From contig NZ_JAABNN010000006.1 in NCBI RefSeq assembly GCF_009928415.1, forward strand, positions 201,551-265,550: a DNA stretch of 64,000 nt, written 5' to 3'. The stretch comes from Bacillus sp. USDA818B3_A (lineage in GTDB: Bacteria > Bacillota > Bacilli > Bacillales > Cytobacillaceae). How positions within the stretch are numbered: position 1 is the first letter of the stretch; every line of letters begins with the position of its first letter. A program made the translations under genes and the position numbers. Shown piece after piece: positions 1-8,751 of this stretch. Under the pieces are notes generated by a model. That model had not been told where the DNA came from. It saw only the letters and a program-made list of their open reading frames with translations, and did not search any database.

Positions 1-93
1 TAAATACGTATCAATTGTAAAGGGTCCTAATAGCCCAAGTGATCCTAAAAGTATGGCCAGCTGTATTCGTTTTTTTCCATTAGGTTTGTTCAA
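1..93 (-). CDS. Bcr/CflA-like MFS drug efflux transporter, N-terminal fragment (cut by window edge)
   Basis: The minus strand from a TTG start at 93 runs without a stop off the left edge, giving 31 residues: a short basic N-terminus and then a first membrane helix ending LGPFTIDTYL. This GP-(L/F)-(S/T)-ID-(M/T)-YLP type motif is typical of helix 1 in Bcr/CflA multidrug exporters of the major facilitator superfamily. An AAAGG sequence lies about 9 nt before the TTG. The rest of the gene is outside the window, so the substrate cannot be judged. Confidence 0.6.
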   Translation of the reverse strand, partial: MNKPNGKKRIQLAILLGSLGLLGPFTIDTYL

Positions 94-247
94 TGTCCAT
101 CGCCTTTCTTAAAAAATATTTTATTATGAAATCTTTTTTACAATTATTTCGAAAACCTAAATTAATAAAATTTATTATAACCTGAACCTTGCTCAAGGGT
201 AAACAAATATATTTTTTGGAAACGATATCAATTTTCGACCAAAAACA

Positions 248-280
248 CAGGGGGGACGGCTTATTTAATACGTCCCCCTG
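248..280 (-). terminator. Terminator after the HAAS gene
   Basis: CAGGGGGACG-type inverted repeat with a 12-nt loop and one bulged G. On the minus strand it is followed by GTGTTTTTGG. It lies 70 bp after the stop of the 351-1340 gene. Confidence 0.7.
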
Positions 281-350
281 ATTAATAATATTAAAACTAT
301 GTTTTTGAAATATTATCCATAAATGGTAAGCCGATTATAAACCTTCATTA

Positions 351-1340
351 TTACTTCACGAATAATCTGGCTTTACGGAACCCGTCAATTATATTAATCA
401 CGGCAGCAATAGCAAAGATGATTATTATTACCTCAATAAACCATGTATCTAAATTTTCAAAACCTGTTTTGTAATTTATAAATTCTGGAGTTAGTATGTT
501 GGGGGTTAGTAGGATATAGGAAAGAATAACAGTTGCAATGAATTCATGGATTGAATTGAGGATGGCCAATTTCCTAGTCCATTGACCTTTTATAAATTTA
601 TATAGTGTGAGTGCAATCTCAAATGCTATTAAAACTGCAACTATTGGCCAATATTGAAATAATATTTCTTGGTTGAATGCTGGTGCAACTAGTGTTAATC
701 CGTCTTCCCCGCTTTCATATATTCCGATTAGCTGGTAAGCAAAGAAGTATAGTGAAGCCCATATGGCAGTCCATAATAATCCGAAAAACACCTCAAATTT
801 TGATATTACTTTTTTCTTTGGTATATAAGTGATATTTTTTAAATCTTCAGGTGTCCATTTTTTTAAGGCTGTAGATAAAGGCTGGTTATCTTTGTCTTTA
901 TCCACTCGTTCTATAACAGCAAAAACTACTGTGAACCAGAAAAATGTCTGAATCACTACCTCTAGAATTCTCCAAACTCCCAAACCTATTATATCTAGAA
1001 CAACATTGATGATCGCTTCTGCACCGTTAACCCCATTTATATATTCGGCAATCACGGCGATGAAAGCAACCAAACCTGCAATTGGTAAAACCATTTTCAA
1101 TAATGAAGTATATACATCAAAGTATCGCGGACCAATGAGATGCATGGGCTGATCTCGATATCCACTTGCAAGAACAGCAGGATTCCCCATTTTTTGAAGA
1201 ACAGACTTTACATCTTCTTCCCCATAGCCATCTGGCAGCATATCCTCAATCGTGGATTGTAATTCAAGGGCAATGTCCGCGCGGTTTTTTTCCGGGAGTC
1301 TTCGAGTCACTTCCTGAATATAAACATCAATTAAATTCAT
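351..1340 (-). CDS. HAAS-domain membrane protein partnered with PadR
   Basis: About 329 residues. The start is placed at the ATG at 1340, which overlaps the stop of the upstream padR gene as ATGA and has AAGGAGAGG before it; a longer reading frame upstream would overlap padR. Residues 1-70 form a soluble helical domain (MNLIDVYIQEVTRRLPEK...) like the HAAS signalling domain that commonly sits next to PadR regulators. After it come several hydrophobic segments separated by a charged loop. Translational coupling suggests that the PadR protein and this membrane protein work together. The sensed signal is unknown. Confidence 0.8.
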   Translation of the reverse strand: MNLIDVYIQEVTRRLPEKNRADIALELQSTIEDMLPDGYGEEDVKSVLQKMGNPAVLASGYRDQPMHLIGPRYFDVYTSLLKMVLPIAGLVAFIAVIAEYINGVNGAEAIINVVLDIIGLGVWRILEVVIQTFFWFTVVFAVIERVDKDKDNQPLSTALKKWTPEDLKNITYIPKKKVISKFEVFFGLLWTAIWASLYFFAYQLIGIYESGEDGLTLVAPAFNQEILFQYWPIVAVLIAFEIALTLYKFIKGQWTRKLAILNSIHEFIATVILSYILLTPNILTPEFINYKTGFENLDTWFIEVIIIIFAIAAVINIIDGFRKARLFVK

Positions 1341-1678
1341 TCCTTTTCCTCTCCTTTTAACAACTCGTAAAGTTCTCTTGAATTTTTTAGCCATTCCTCT
1401 TTGAGCTGTGTAAAAATCTCTAATCCAAATTCACTTAAAACATAGTACTTTCGGGGCCTGCTCTCAGATGTATCCCAAGTGCTCGTAACAAGACCTTGTT
1501 TCTCTAGACGGCGCAGCAGGGGGTATAAGGTGCTTTGGTCAATAGTAATGCTTGAATTTTCAAATAGCTGTACAAGTGAATATCCATATTGCGGAGTACG
1601 CAATTGACTTAGTACAGCTAATGTCAAGGTACCCCTTCTAAGCTCTGTCATTAATGAATTCAGTAAAGTACTCATCAT
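1337..1678 (-). CDS. PadR-family transcriptional regulator
   Basis: 113 residues. The core RRGTLTLAVLSQL, then YGYSLVQ and STLYPLLRRLEKQGLV, is the winged-helix signature of PadR proteins, and the C-terminal helix is the usual dimerisation helix. Two consecutive ATG codons (1678 and 1675) follow an AGGTG. It is the first gene of a two-gene operon with the HAAS membrane protein and most likely represses its own operon through the repeats just upstream. The ligand cannot be told from sequence. Confidence 0.9.
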   Translation of the reverse strand: MMSTLLNSLMTELRRGTLTLAVLSQLRTPQYGYSLVQLFENSSITIDQSTLYPLLRRLEKQGLVTSTWDTSESRPRKYYVLSEFGLEIFTQLKEEWLKNSRELYELLKGEEKE

Positions 1679-1703
1679 ACACCTCGTTTCGTCTATTGCT
1701 GTA

Positions 1704-1746
1704 TGTTATACACTATGTAGTTCATACTATGTCTCATACACTATTT
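1704..1746 (-). promoter_or_regulatory. Repeat cluster upstream of padR, probable operator
   Basis: Three copies of ATACACTATG-like sequence occur on the + strand (1708-1716, 1724-1731 as ATACTATG, 1736-1744), spaced by roughly one to one and a half helical turns, directly upstream of padR. Such spacing fits cooperative binding of a small dimeric repressor. This is inference from position and repetition. Confidence 0.45.
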
Positions 1747-1836
1747 TTGTTACACCAGCATTATAAATTTTAATTCTAGAAATCTATGTATACGTATATT
1801 TCCACTAAAAAAACCCTCCATTTGGGATGGAGAGCT

Positions 1837-2430
1837 CTAAGTGGAATCGTTCTTTTCAAACAAAACCTTGCGCATGACTCGTTTATTTATTTGTCTCATT
1901 CCTGCCAAGCTTACTCTCATCCAAATCCAACTATAGATGAGACTGAAACTTGTTACCGCTAAGATGGTTTGAACGTTTACATTCTTTGAGAGGGATGGAC
2001 CTAGTACCGGAAAATGGAACACAACGAGCAGCAAAAGGATTCCTATAGATAATGCCAATCCTCCTGCCAAGGCAACGGAAATGATTCGCCTAGTCCATTT
2101 AAAGCCTAATCCTAATGCAACCCCCAATAGACCGGTTGTAAACAGAAAGACCAATACCTCGGAGGGCTGGATCATCAGCAGTAATAATGCGGTAACTATA
2201 TACGTAAGCATGCCAAACTGAGCAGAGATGATGGTGGCTAACGCAATGGGCCCAGTTGCCATCATGCTAAACGCATAACCGAAACCGCCAATTAACCCTG
2301 CAGACTGTAAAATGGCCGCTATGACTCCTAAAAGACTGCCAAGTACCATCTTTGTATTTCTTTGATACTCCGCAACCGATATCTCATGAGTCTTCCAAAA
2401 AAAATCCACTCCTTTTCGTAACAACTTCAA
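1837..2430 (-). CDS. Uncharacterised integral membrane protein
   Basis: 197 residues with about five or six hydrophobic segments after a conserved-looking N-terminus (FFWKTHEISVAEYQRN). The small-residue-rich helices and short loops resemble ECF S-component-like or DUF2232-like Bacillus membrane proteins, but no diagnostic motif was recognised. The stop lies just past a CTCCAT...ATGGAG hairpin at about 1817-1833. It appears to be a single-gene unit between padR and the + strand YqcI/YcgG gene. Confidence 0.6.
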   Translation of the reverse strand: MKLLRKGVDFFWKTHEISVAEYQRNTKMVLGSLLGVIAAILQSAGLIGGFGYAFSMMATGPIALATIISAQFGMLTYIVTALLLLMIQPSEVLVFLFTTGLLGVALGLGFKWTRRIISVALAGGLALSIGILLLLVVFHFPVLGPSLSKNVNVQTILAVTSFSLIYSWIWMRVSLAGMRQINKRVMRKVLFEKNDST

Positions 2431-2681
2431 CAGATCTCCTCCCGAAGTAAATAATATCCCCTAACATAATCCGGCTGTTACCTGACACATAGAGAGGTTT
2501 TCAGGTGTTTTGTTGTACAGTTTTGATATGGGTGCCATCTCTAACATGTATTCTTGGAGAAGTAATTCATGCATAGTTCTAAGGAATTTTTACTATCCAG
2601 GAGAACTGCCCATTTGTCCACGGACATCTCTCATTTTCATAGGACATTGAATACATTGAGTAACAACCGGAGGTGAACAAC

Positions 2682-3434
2682 GTGCGAGAATTATACTTGG
2701 ATTCCCACCTAAATCGGGAGCTGCTTGACGATTGGGAACGGACTGCATTAGAGAATTTTTCAGCGAAGATGAGTGATAAAAATCAGCCTTTCCCTTGTAT
2801 ACCTGCAACCATTGGTTTCTCTAAAAACCAATTACGTTATGGGTTTATTGGAGACCCGCGGCATACCGAAACTTTATATGAACTTGCTGAACTAATGAGT
2901 CAGTTTTCAAGCGAATCAAGAAATTTCGGTTCCTTTACCTCACTAATTATTTTTTATCAAACACCTAGGGATATCAAGGATGCCTATACAGTGGAGGATT
3001 ATGAGCAGTTATTTTGGAAACAACTGAGCGGCTTGACGGCACTCGACTCTGCTGAATGGCCGGCTGATATACCGAAAGACCCTCACAATCCAATCTGGGA
3101 GTTTTGTTTTAATGGGGAAAAATATTTTATGTATTGCGCAACTCCTGCACATGTCAACCGACAAAGCCGGCATTTTGACGTAATGATGCTGGCCATCACC
3201 CCTCGGTGGGTACTGCAGGAATTTAATAAAAAGGAGAGTTTTGCGAAGAGTATTAAAGCTAGCGTCCGAAAAAGGCTGGCAAACTATGATACGGTTCCGA
3301 TCCATCCTGATTTAAATAGTTATGGTGCAGAAGATAATTTTGAATGGAGACAGTATTTTCTGCGTGATGATGATACTTCAATAGCAAAATGTCCTTACCA
3401 TCGGATGCTGGAACTATTAAAACTAAAAAAATAA
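2682..3434 (+). CDS. YqcI/YcgG family protein
   Basis: About 250 residues. The preferred start is GTG at 2682, five bases after GGAGGTGA; an in-frame GTG at 2673 lies inside that ribosome binding site. An N-terminal FPCIPA motif, the central NPIWEFCFNGEKYFMYCATPAH block and the C-terminal ddtsiaKCPYHR segment match the YqcI/YcgG family. Some members act as haem-dependent N-oxygenases (the GntA type, from recollection); the conserved Cys/His residues fit cofactor binding but do not prove it. It stands alone and is followed by a shared terminator. Confidence 0.8.
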   Translation: MRELYLDSHLNRELLDDWERTALENFSAKMSDKNQPFPCIPATIGFSKNQLRYGFIGDPRHTETLYELAELMSQFSSESRNFGSFTSLIIFYQTPRDIKDAYTVEDYEQLFWKQLSGLTALDSAEWPADIPKDPHNPIWEFCFNGEKYFMYCATPAHVNRQSRHFDVMMLAITPRWVLQEFNKKESFAKSIKASVRKRLANYDTVPIHPDLNSYGAEDNFEWRQYFLRDDDTSIAKCPYHRMLELLKLKK

Positions 3435-3436
3435 AC

Positions 3437-3462
3437 AGCGCAGGAGTATTACCCCCTGCGCT
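3437..3462. terminator. Bidirectional terminator
   Basis: AGCGCAGG (3437-3444) pairs with CCTGCGCT (3455-3462). T-rich sequence follows on both strands, between two convergent genes. Confidence 0.8.
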
Positions 3463-4041
3463 TTAGATTTCTATTTGGTTGAGCTGGTTAAGAATATCTT
3501 TAGTCGTTACGATCGTAGCAAATTCTTTTTGCAGCATGGCTAACTCATGTTCTTGAATAGATGCGGCACTGTGATATATACCTTTATGGTCTGTAATGCC
3601 AAATGCCGCAATGGCATCCTCTACTAAAAATGTTCGGTATCCAAGGTTTGCACTCATTCGGGTAGTTGTTGAAACACAATGCTGAGTAGACAAGCCTGTG
3701 ATGATGACTGCGTTAACTTGGTGCGCTTTGAGATAGGTTTCTAATTCTGTACCAATAAAGCCACTATTGACATTTTTCGTATACACGGTTTCGTTTGGCA
3801 GCGGCTTTATACTATATTTAAACTCCGTACCTTGTTTGTTTTTATAATGTAAAGGAGAGGCCGGCAGCAAGGACAGATGTTTGGTGTAAATGATATGTCC
3901 TTTCCTCTTTCTCCATTCTGTTTGCAGAATCGCAATGTTCTGTTCAGCCTCGGGATTGTTCCGTTCCCCCCAAAATGGATCATCAAAGCCGTTTTGAACG
4001 TCGAGGATGAGCAGGGCGGGCAGTTCTAACAATTGGTTCAA
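3463..4041 (-). CDS. Isochorismatase-like cysteine hydrolase
   Basis: 192 residues, full length for the family. The catalytic triad is visible: Asp14 in LLILDVQNGF, Lys89 in VYTKN and Cys122 in GLSTQHCVSTT. The Rossmann-like fold and the triad are those of isochorismatase, nicotinamidase and N-carbamoylsarcosine amidase relatives, which hydrolyse C-N or C-O bonds of small metabolites. It follows a ribokinase gene by 110 bp on the same strand, so the two may be co-transcribed. That pairing hints at nucleoside, nicotinamide or pyrimidine salvage, but the substrate is unproven. Confidence 0.85.
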   Translation of the reverse strand: MNQLLELPALLILDVQNGFDDPFWGERNNPEAEQNIAILQTEWRKRKGHIIYTKHLSLLPASPLHYKNKQGTEFKYSIKPLPNETVYTKNVNSGFIGTELETYLKAHQVNAVIITGLSTQHCVSTTTRMSANLGYRTFLVEDAIAAFGITDHKGIYHSAASIQEHELAMLQKEFATIVTTKDILNQLNQIEI

Positions 4042-4151
4042 GAAATCGTCCTCCAGGTTCTTGGTTTCTCCTTATTTTTGGGTCGAACGATGAAATTTAG
4101 TCGGAAAATTTGTGGGTTATTTCTAGGTGATCAATTGGCAGTACATCAGTT

Positions 4152-5081
4152 CTAAGAATATGAACCAAACGACTTCAAGAATGTTAGAATCCTTTCTCTT
4201 CTGGGAATGGAAGTTTGAGCACCTTGTACCGTTACTGACAAAGCTGCTGCCGCTGTGGCATATTTAAGACAAGATTGGATAGGAGTTTCCAAGCTTCTTT
4301 CGACAACATAAGCACCAATAAATGTATCTCCAGCCGAAGTCGTATCTACTGCATCTACGGAATAGGACTCTGTAAAAATATCCAGTCCTTCTATATTACG
4401 GTAAAGGGCCCCCTTTTTTCCGAGCGTAATAATCACTTCCTTGATACCCCATTCGTTTAGCTGATGTGCTGCGTTTTGAGCTTGATTAATATTGGTAACC
4501 GGGGTCTCTGTAATGGCTTCTGCTTCTGTTTCATTTAAAATCAGTGTATCAAGGAATGGAAACAGCTTTTTTGGTACCTTTACCGCGGGAGCAGGATTTA
4601 AAAAAACGCGTACACCTTTGCTCTGAGCAGCTTGGATTGCATATTCTGTTGTCTGCCAAGGGATTTCATTTTGAAGAAGAATGATATCACAGCTATCCAA
4701 TACCTGCATAATTTGATCCAAATCTTCAGGCATGAATTGACCATTAGATCCTTCTGATAGAATAATGGTGTTCTCCCCGCATGAATCAACGGTTATAAAA
4801 GCAATCCCAGATGAGCTGTCCTTTTTTGATATAAAATCTGTGCCGATTCCTTCATCCTGGAGTGAGCTAATTAGCTTATCAGCAAAAGAATCCGTTCCAA
4901 CTGCTCCTGCCATAATTACTTTTCCCCCGGAACGTGCCGCAGCGACTGCCTGATTAGCTCCTTTGCCACCAGGATGATAAGCGATTCCCCATCCCTTGAT
5001 TGTCTCACCTGGCTGCGGCTGTTTTTCGACATGATTAACAATATCCATATTCATGCTGCCGATAACAATGATTTTACTCAT
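4152..5081 (-). CDS. rbsK: Ribokinase (PfkB family)
   Basis: 309 residues. The N-terminal GSMNMDIV, PGGKGANQAVAAAR (residues 38-51) and the C-terminal VDTTSAGDTFIGAYV are the two PfkB signatures; the second carries the catalytic Asp and the anion hole, with Ser where many kinases have Gly or Ala. NPAPA and NETEAE in the middle match ribokinases. It phosphorylates ribose, or a similar sugar or nucleoside, with ATP in the cytoplasm. There are no rbsD or rbsABC genes nearby, so the sugar source is likely intracellular salvage. The symbol is given by family resemblance. Confidence 0.85.
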   Translation of the reverse strand: MSKIIVIGSMNMDIVNHVEKQPQPGETIKGWGIAYHPGGKGANQAVAAARSGGKVIMAGAVGTDSFADKLISSLQDEGIGTDFISKKDSSSGIAFITVDSCGENTIILSEGSNGQFMPEDLDQIMQVLDSCDIILLQNEIPWQTTEYAIQAAQSKGVRVFLNPAPAVKVPKKLFPFLDTLILNETEAEAITETPVTNINQAQNAAHQLNEWGIKEVIITLGKKGALYRNIEGLDIFTESYSVDAVDTTSAGDTFIGAYVVERSLETPIQSCLKYATAAAALSVTVQGAQTSIPRRERILTFLKSFGSYS

Positions 5082-5181
5082 GTTTCTACCGCCTTCTAAA
5101 CAAAAATAAAAATTTTATTCAAGTAACTTCATTTTAAATATGAGGCTTTCATCTATATGTGACTATAGCATTTAATGAAAT

Positions 5182-5562
5182 TTAATTTCTTTCCATTACA
5201 GCAAAGTAATTATCTTCATTATCTGCAAAGTTAAATACTCTTCCAGATGGCATATTAACAATTTCCCCGACTGTAATGTTTTTCTTTAACAAGTCACTAT
5301 GTAATTGTTCTAGATTCTCAGTGAAGAACATTAGAGAAGGAGTAGCAAGATTTAATTCAGGAGACATTTTAGCTACAAATTCCTTATTGTGAAGAATGAT
5401 GTTTGTTTCTGCCCCCTCTTTTGGAGCAATTTCGATCCATCTCATTCCTTGCCCCATATTTTCTTCGGATACTACAGTAAAACCTAACTGGTCTGTCCAA
5501 AATTTCAGTGACTCATCTTGGTTATTCACATACAACATAATTTGACCGACTTTAGTAAACAT
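5182..5562 (-). CDS. VOC-superfamily (glyoxalase/dioxygenase-like) protein
   Basis: 126 residues with the beta-alpha-beta-beta-beta repeat of the vicinal oxygen chelate fold. It opens MLYVNNQDESLKFWTDQLGF and ends with a Glu/Asp-rich strand (FADNEDNYFAVME). Members bind a metal and act on glyoxal adducts, aromatic compounds or antibiotics. No specific resistance signature is visible, so substrate and activity stay open. It looks like its own transcription unit. Confidence 0.8.
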   Translation of the reverse strand: MFTKVGQIMLYVNNQDESLKFWTDQLGFTVVSEENMGQGMRWIEIAPKEGAETNIILHNKEFVAKMSPELNLATPSLMFFTENLEQLHSDLLKKNITVGEIVNMPSGRVFNFADNEDNYFAVMERN

Positions 5563-5787
5563 ATTTCTTCCACTCCCTTAATTGTTAAAATACAGCCATT
5601 ACTACTAAGTCTTTCTCTTTTTAAGACCTCTAAATCAAAAAGATAACAAAATGTATCCATATAAAAAAACATAGATGTTATCGTCCATAATTTTAAATTC
5701 GCTTTTTAGAATAAGAATCCTTTTTTAACTTATCTATAGTTTTCTGCATCCTTAACTTCAATAGATCTAATGATCATTCGAATTCTT

Positions 5788-5828
5788 CCCCTAGTTCGCT
5801 AGGGACCAATTCATATGAGAATTGGTCT
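5788..5828. repeat. Two adjacent perfect hairpins, one with a TTCG loop
   Basis: CCCTAG-TTCG-CTAGGG (5789-5804) abuts GACCAATTC-ATATGA-GAATTGGTC (5804-5827). They occupy the 320-bp gap between the VOC gene and the ABC permease stop. Neither has a clear T-tract, so they may be weak terminators or mRNA-stabilising structures. Nothing coding was seen in the rest of 5563-5882. Confidence 0.6.
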
Positions 5829-5882
5829 CCAATAATATTGCTAAAATTAATTTTGTCAAAACTTAAGCCCTTGTCTATTCTC

Positions 5883-6827
5883 TTATATACTAATATCCCG
5901 CTTCTGGAAAAATACGAAAGTCAGGAACATAAAAATAACATAATACACGGCTAAGATTGTCAGTGATATCGGAAGTGTAATATCCCCCAAAATCTTGTCT
6001 TGCAAAGCATAAATGGTTAAATCGAGATGTGGAAAAATTAAAAACTTTGCCCATTCGTATTTTTCTGCAAGAAGGACAATTAATCCACCCAGAGTGGAAG
6101 AAATAAACAGAACAAAAATCCCTATTCCCACCGCCAATGCCTGACTTTTAAATAAAGTAGAAAGCATAAAGGCAATAGCCGTTATAACCAACAAACTTGG
6201 AAGGTAGTAGGCAATCTTAAGGAAGAACTGTGGGCCGACTTCTGCTGCCTTCTGTCCGTCGAGAGCCATCTCAAAAATCTTCGCTGAAAAGTCACCATTA
6301 CCAAATGTAATCAAACCGACAAGATAACCAGCAAAAATAAGTGTCGCTAAAAGAGTAAGCGAATAAATGATTAATGAAAGGTATTTGGATAGGAGGATTG
6401 CCCATCTCTGATGAGGCCTGATTAATAGCTGCTTAATCGTGCCATCTGCAAATTCCGCTGACACGCTGGCACTGCAGACAATAACAGCCAGCAAAGTCAC
6501 CAAAGTCGTCATACCAAATACAACATTATTCATAAAATGCCAATTACTAACGGCATTAGGGTTTACGTTTTCATCCAGGTATTTCTGTTTTTGTTCAATT
6601 TCACTAGTAATAAACTGTTTTTCTTCCTCTGGAGCAGTTTTTTCATTCTGCTGCAACTCAGCAACTTGAGCTTTCATCTCAGACCGCCAATTCGGATCGG
6701 GTTCACCTGATACTTTATTATAGATGATCCCTCCAACAATGACGGCGAGTACGAGGATGATTAGATAAATCCAGCTCGATTTCCTTTGAAACAATTTCAT
6801 TAGTTCATTACGAATTAATGCAATCAT
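5883..6827 (-). CDS. ABC-2 type transporter permease subunit
   Basis: 314 residues. The N-terminus MIALIRNELMKLFQRKSSWIY with a first helix, then a roughly 75-residue extracytoplasmic loop, then five more hydrophobic segments, and SAEFADGTIKQLLIRPHQRW in the first cytosolic loop (the coupling element), are typical of ABC-2 permeases related to bacitracin/lantibiotic exporters. Its ATG overlaps the stop of the upstream ATPase gene (ATGA), so the two are made together as an exporter. No sensor kinase or peptide gene adjoins it, so the cargo is unknown. Confidence 0.88.
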   Translation of the reverse strand: MIALIRNELMKLFQRKSSWIYLIILVLAVIVGGIIYNKVSGEPDPNWRSEMKAQVAELQQNEKTAPEEEKQFITSEIEQKQKYLDENVNPNAVSNWHFMNNVVFGMTTLVTLLAVIVCSASVSAEFADGTIKQLLIRPHQRWAILLSKYLSLIIYSLTLLATLIFAGYLVGLITFGNGDFSAKIFEMALDGQKAAEVGPQFFLKIAYYLPSLLVITAIAFMLSTLFKSQALAVGIGIFVLFISSTLGGLIVLLAEKYEWAKFLIFPHLDLTIYALQDKILGDITLPISLTILAVYYVIFMFLTFVFFQKRDISI

Positions 6828-7768
6828 TGGACGACACCTCCACTCTCCCTGACATCCTTGTTTGTAATTTCTAAGAAACGGTCTTCTAGTGAAACGGTTA
6901 CCTTGCTAATCCCATAGACATCTATATCCTTAGAGATTAATAGCTTATTAATGATACTAATCTGAGCTTTTTCTACATTAACTGAGAATTGGTCGTCTCC
7001 TATGACTTTAATTCCTGCATCGGCAAATGGTCCTTTCAACAGTTCAACTGCTTGTTTGCTGCTGCTCACCTCAAAAATAACTTCTGTCTTTTCGTCTTCC
7101 TCCATCGTTTCTTTCATAGAGGAAATATGTATTAGTTTACCTTTTTCAATTATGGCAAAACGATCACACATGAGCTGCATTTCAGCTAAAAGATGGGAGG
7201 ATACCAATACGGAAATTCCCTCTTTTGCAAGTGTATGCAGGTAATCTCTGAATTCTCTGATTCCTTGAGGATCCAAACCATTTGTCGGTTCATCGAGAAT
7301 AAGCAGTGATGGGTTATGTAATAGTGCCTGGGCCACCCCCAGCCTTTGCCTCATTCCAAGTGAATAGGTCTTCACCTTTTGGTGAATGGCATCTTCTAAT
7401 TTTACTAATCTAGCAACTTCCAGGATACGTTCTTGGGACACCTCTTTAATGGCCATATTCGCATAATGCTTTAAATTTTTGTAGCCGCTCATATACTTGT
7501 AAAATTCCGGATTTTCAACGATCGCCCCAATTTCAGCCATTGTCTTCTTAAATTGTCCGTCGAGATTATTCCCATTTACTATCACCGCTCCATCTGTCCG
7601 CTTGATCAAGCTGACAATCATACGGATAATGGTTGTTTTCCCTGCTCCATTCGGTCCTAAAAGGCCAAAGATTTCCCCTTTTTTCACACTGAAGCTGACA
7701 TCATCTACGATCTTCTTCTTCCCTATGACTTTCGTTAACGATTGTACTTCCAAAGTATTTACCGCCAT
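6824..7768 (-). CDS. ABC transporter ATP-binding protein
   Basis: 314 residues from the ATG at 7768, which has GAGGAGG six bases upstream; a longer in-frame extension to 7849 lacks such a site. Walker A GLLGPNGAGKTT, Q-loop VENPEFY, signature YSLGMRQRLG, Walker B LLILDEPTNGLDP and H-loop SSHLLAEM are all present. A C-terminal accessory region of about 80 residues follows, as in BcrA/YtrB-like exporters. It powers the membrane partner encoded immediately downstream. Confidence 0.92.
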   Translation of the reverse strand: MAVNTLEVQSLTKVIGKKKIVDDVSFSVKKGEIFGLLGPNGAGKTTIIRMIVSLIKRTDGAVIVNGNNLDGQFKKTMAEIGAIVENPEFYKYMSGYKNLKHYANMAIKEVSQERILEVARLVKLEDAIHQKVKTYSLGMRQRLGVAQALLHNPSLLILDEPTNGLDPQGIREFRDYLHTLAKEGISVLVSSHLLAEMQLMCDRFAIIEKGKLIHISSMKETMEEDEKTEVIFEVSSSKQAVELLKGPFADAGIKVIGDDQFSVNVEKAQISIINKLLISKDIDVYGISKVTVSLEDRFLEITNKDVRESGGVVQ

Positions 7769-7944
7769 TTGTTCCTCCTCTTTCTTGTAAAAATAAATCG
7801 CTAAGGCTCTTAAAGACTTGCCTAACATTATATACGAAAAATAAACCAAAAAGTTCCAAATTATTATTAATTGTTTAATTCGAGGGATAATTCATTGATA
7901 TTTTATCGGAATAGCTTTTATGATTCGAAGAATTCAGATCCGCC

Positions 7945-7991
7945 AAAATAAAAGCAAAACAAAGACTTGGTAATTTTTACCAAGTCTTTGT
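7945..7991 (-). terminator. Strong terminator after the FixH/YtkA lipoprotein gene
   Basis: ACAAAGACTTGGTAA (7959-7973) pairs perfectly with TTACCAAGTCTTTGT (7977-7991) around a TTT loop. On the minus strand it is followed by TTTTGCTTTTATTTT. Confidence 0.85.
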
Positions 7992-8052
7992 CCACTCTTT
8001 TAGCCATTATGCTGAAAAATAATGTGGTGAAGACAACAAATATTTTCTAAAA

Positions 8053-8433
8053 CTATTGGGCATCGTTATTGTAGACTATCGAAAATCTTTTTTCTGTCTT
8101 CGTTTTTTCACCGTTTTTGTCAATTTGAATAATTGCCGTATAATCTCCTTCCATTTCAAATTTAACGTTACCCACATAGACCCCATTTTCTGTTTCCTGC
8201 ATCGCCACTGAAAGATCTCCATGACTCATTCCATTCATATCCAGTATGGCTGCAACCTTTGCCCCTTCAACTGCTTTACCATTCTGATCCAGGATTTTTA
8301 GTTGAATAGGAGTCGTTTGCCCTGGGGTAAATGATTTCGGTGTAGATAGTTTAAGGTCATAGCTATTTGCACTGCAGCCTGCTAACAAAACAAATAATAG
8401 GCAAATAATTAAACGGATAACTTTGTTGTTCAA
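8053..8433 (-). CDS. FixH/YtkA-like lipoprotein
   Basis: 126 residues. A lipoprotein signal peptide ends in the lipobox LLAGC, with the acylated Cys at position 20. The mature part is a single beta-sandwich domain (TPKSFTPGQTTPIQLKILDQNGKAVEGAKV...GMSHG...EGDYTAIIQI) like YtkA/FixH proteins, found on the outer face of the membrane in Bacillus. A Met/His cluster (MNGMSHG) could bind copper, as in related chaperones; that is inference. It has its own strong terminator. Confidence 0.8.
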   Translation of the reverse strand: MNNKVIRLIICLLFVLLAGCSANSYDLKLSTPKSFTPGQTTPIQLKILDQNGKAVEGAKVAAILDMNGMSHGDLSVAMQETENGVYVGNVKFEMEGDYTAIIQIDKNGEKTKTEKRFSIVYNNDAQ

Positions 8434-8751
8434 CTCACCCCATCCTTTCTTTTAATTATACTTGTATTCGAATCGAATCATACATTGGATAAGGTACATC
8501 TATTATTGTTCTTATGTAGTACTCTCAATGACATAAATATTATGTAAGCTGCTCCTACAATTTTCTACATTATACAACAATAGGTTTATTACCTCAAAGA
8601 CATATAAGCAAAAAACTGAAGTGAATCCTGTGCGCTTTCAGGTTCTTTGTACTTTGATTTTACCGAAAAATAAGGTAGATTAATACTGTAAAGCTGCTTT
8701 TTACCAACTAACGGCACAATCAAATAATTGTGTGAAAAAGGAATGCGTATT

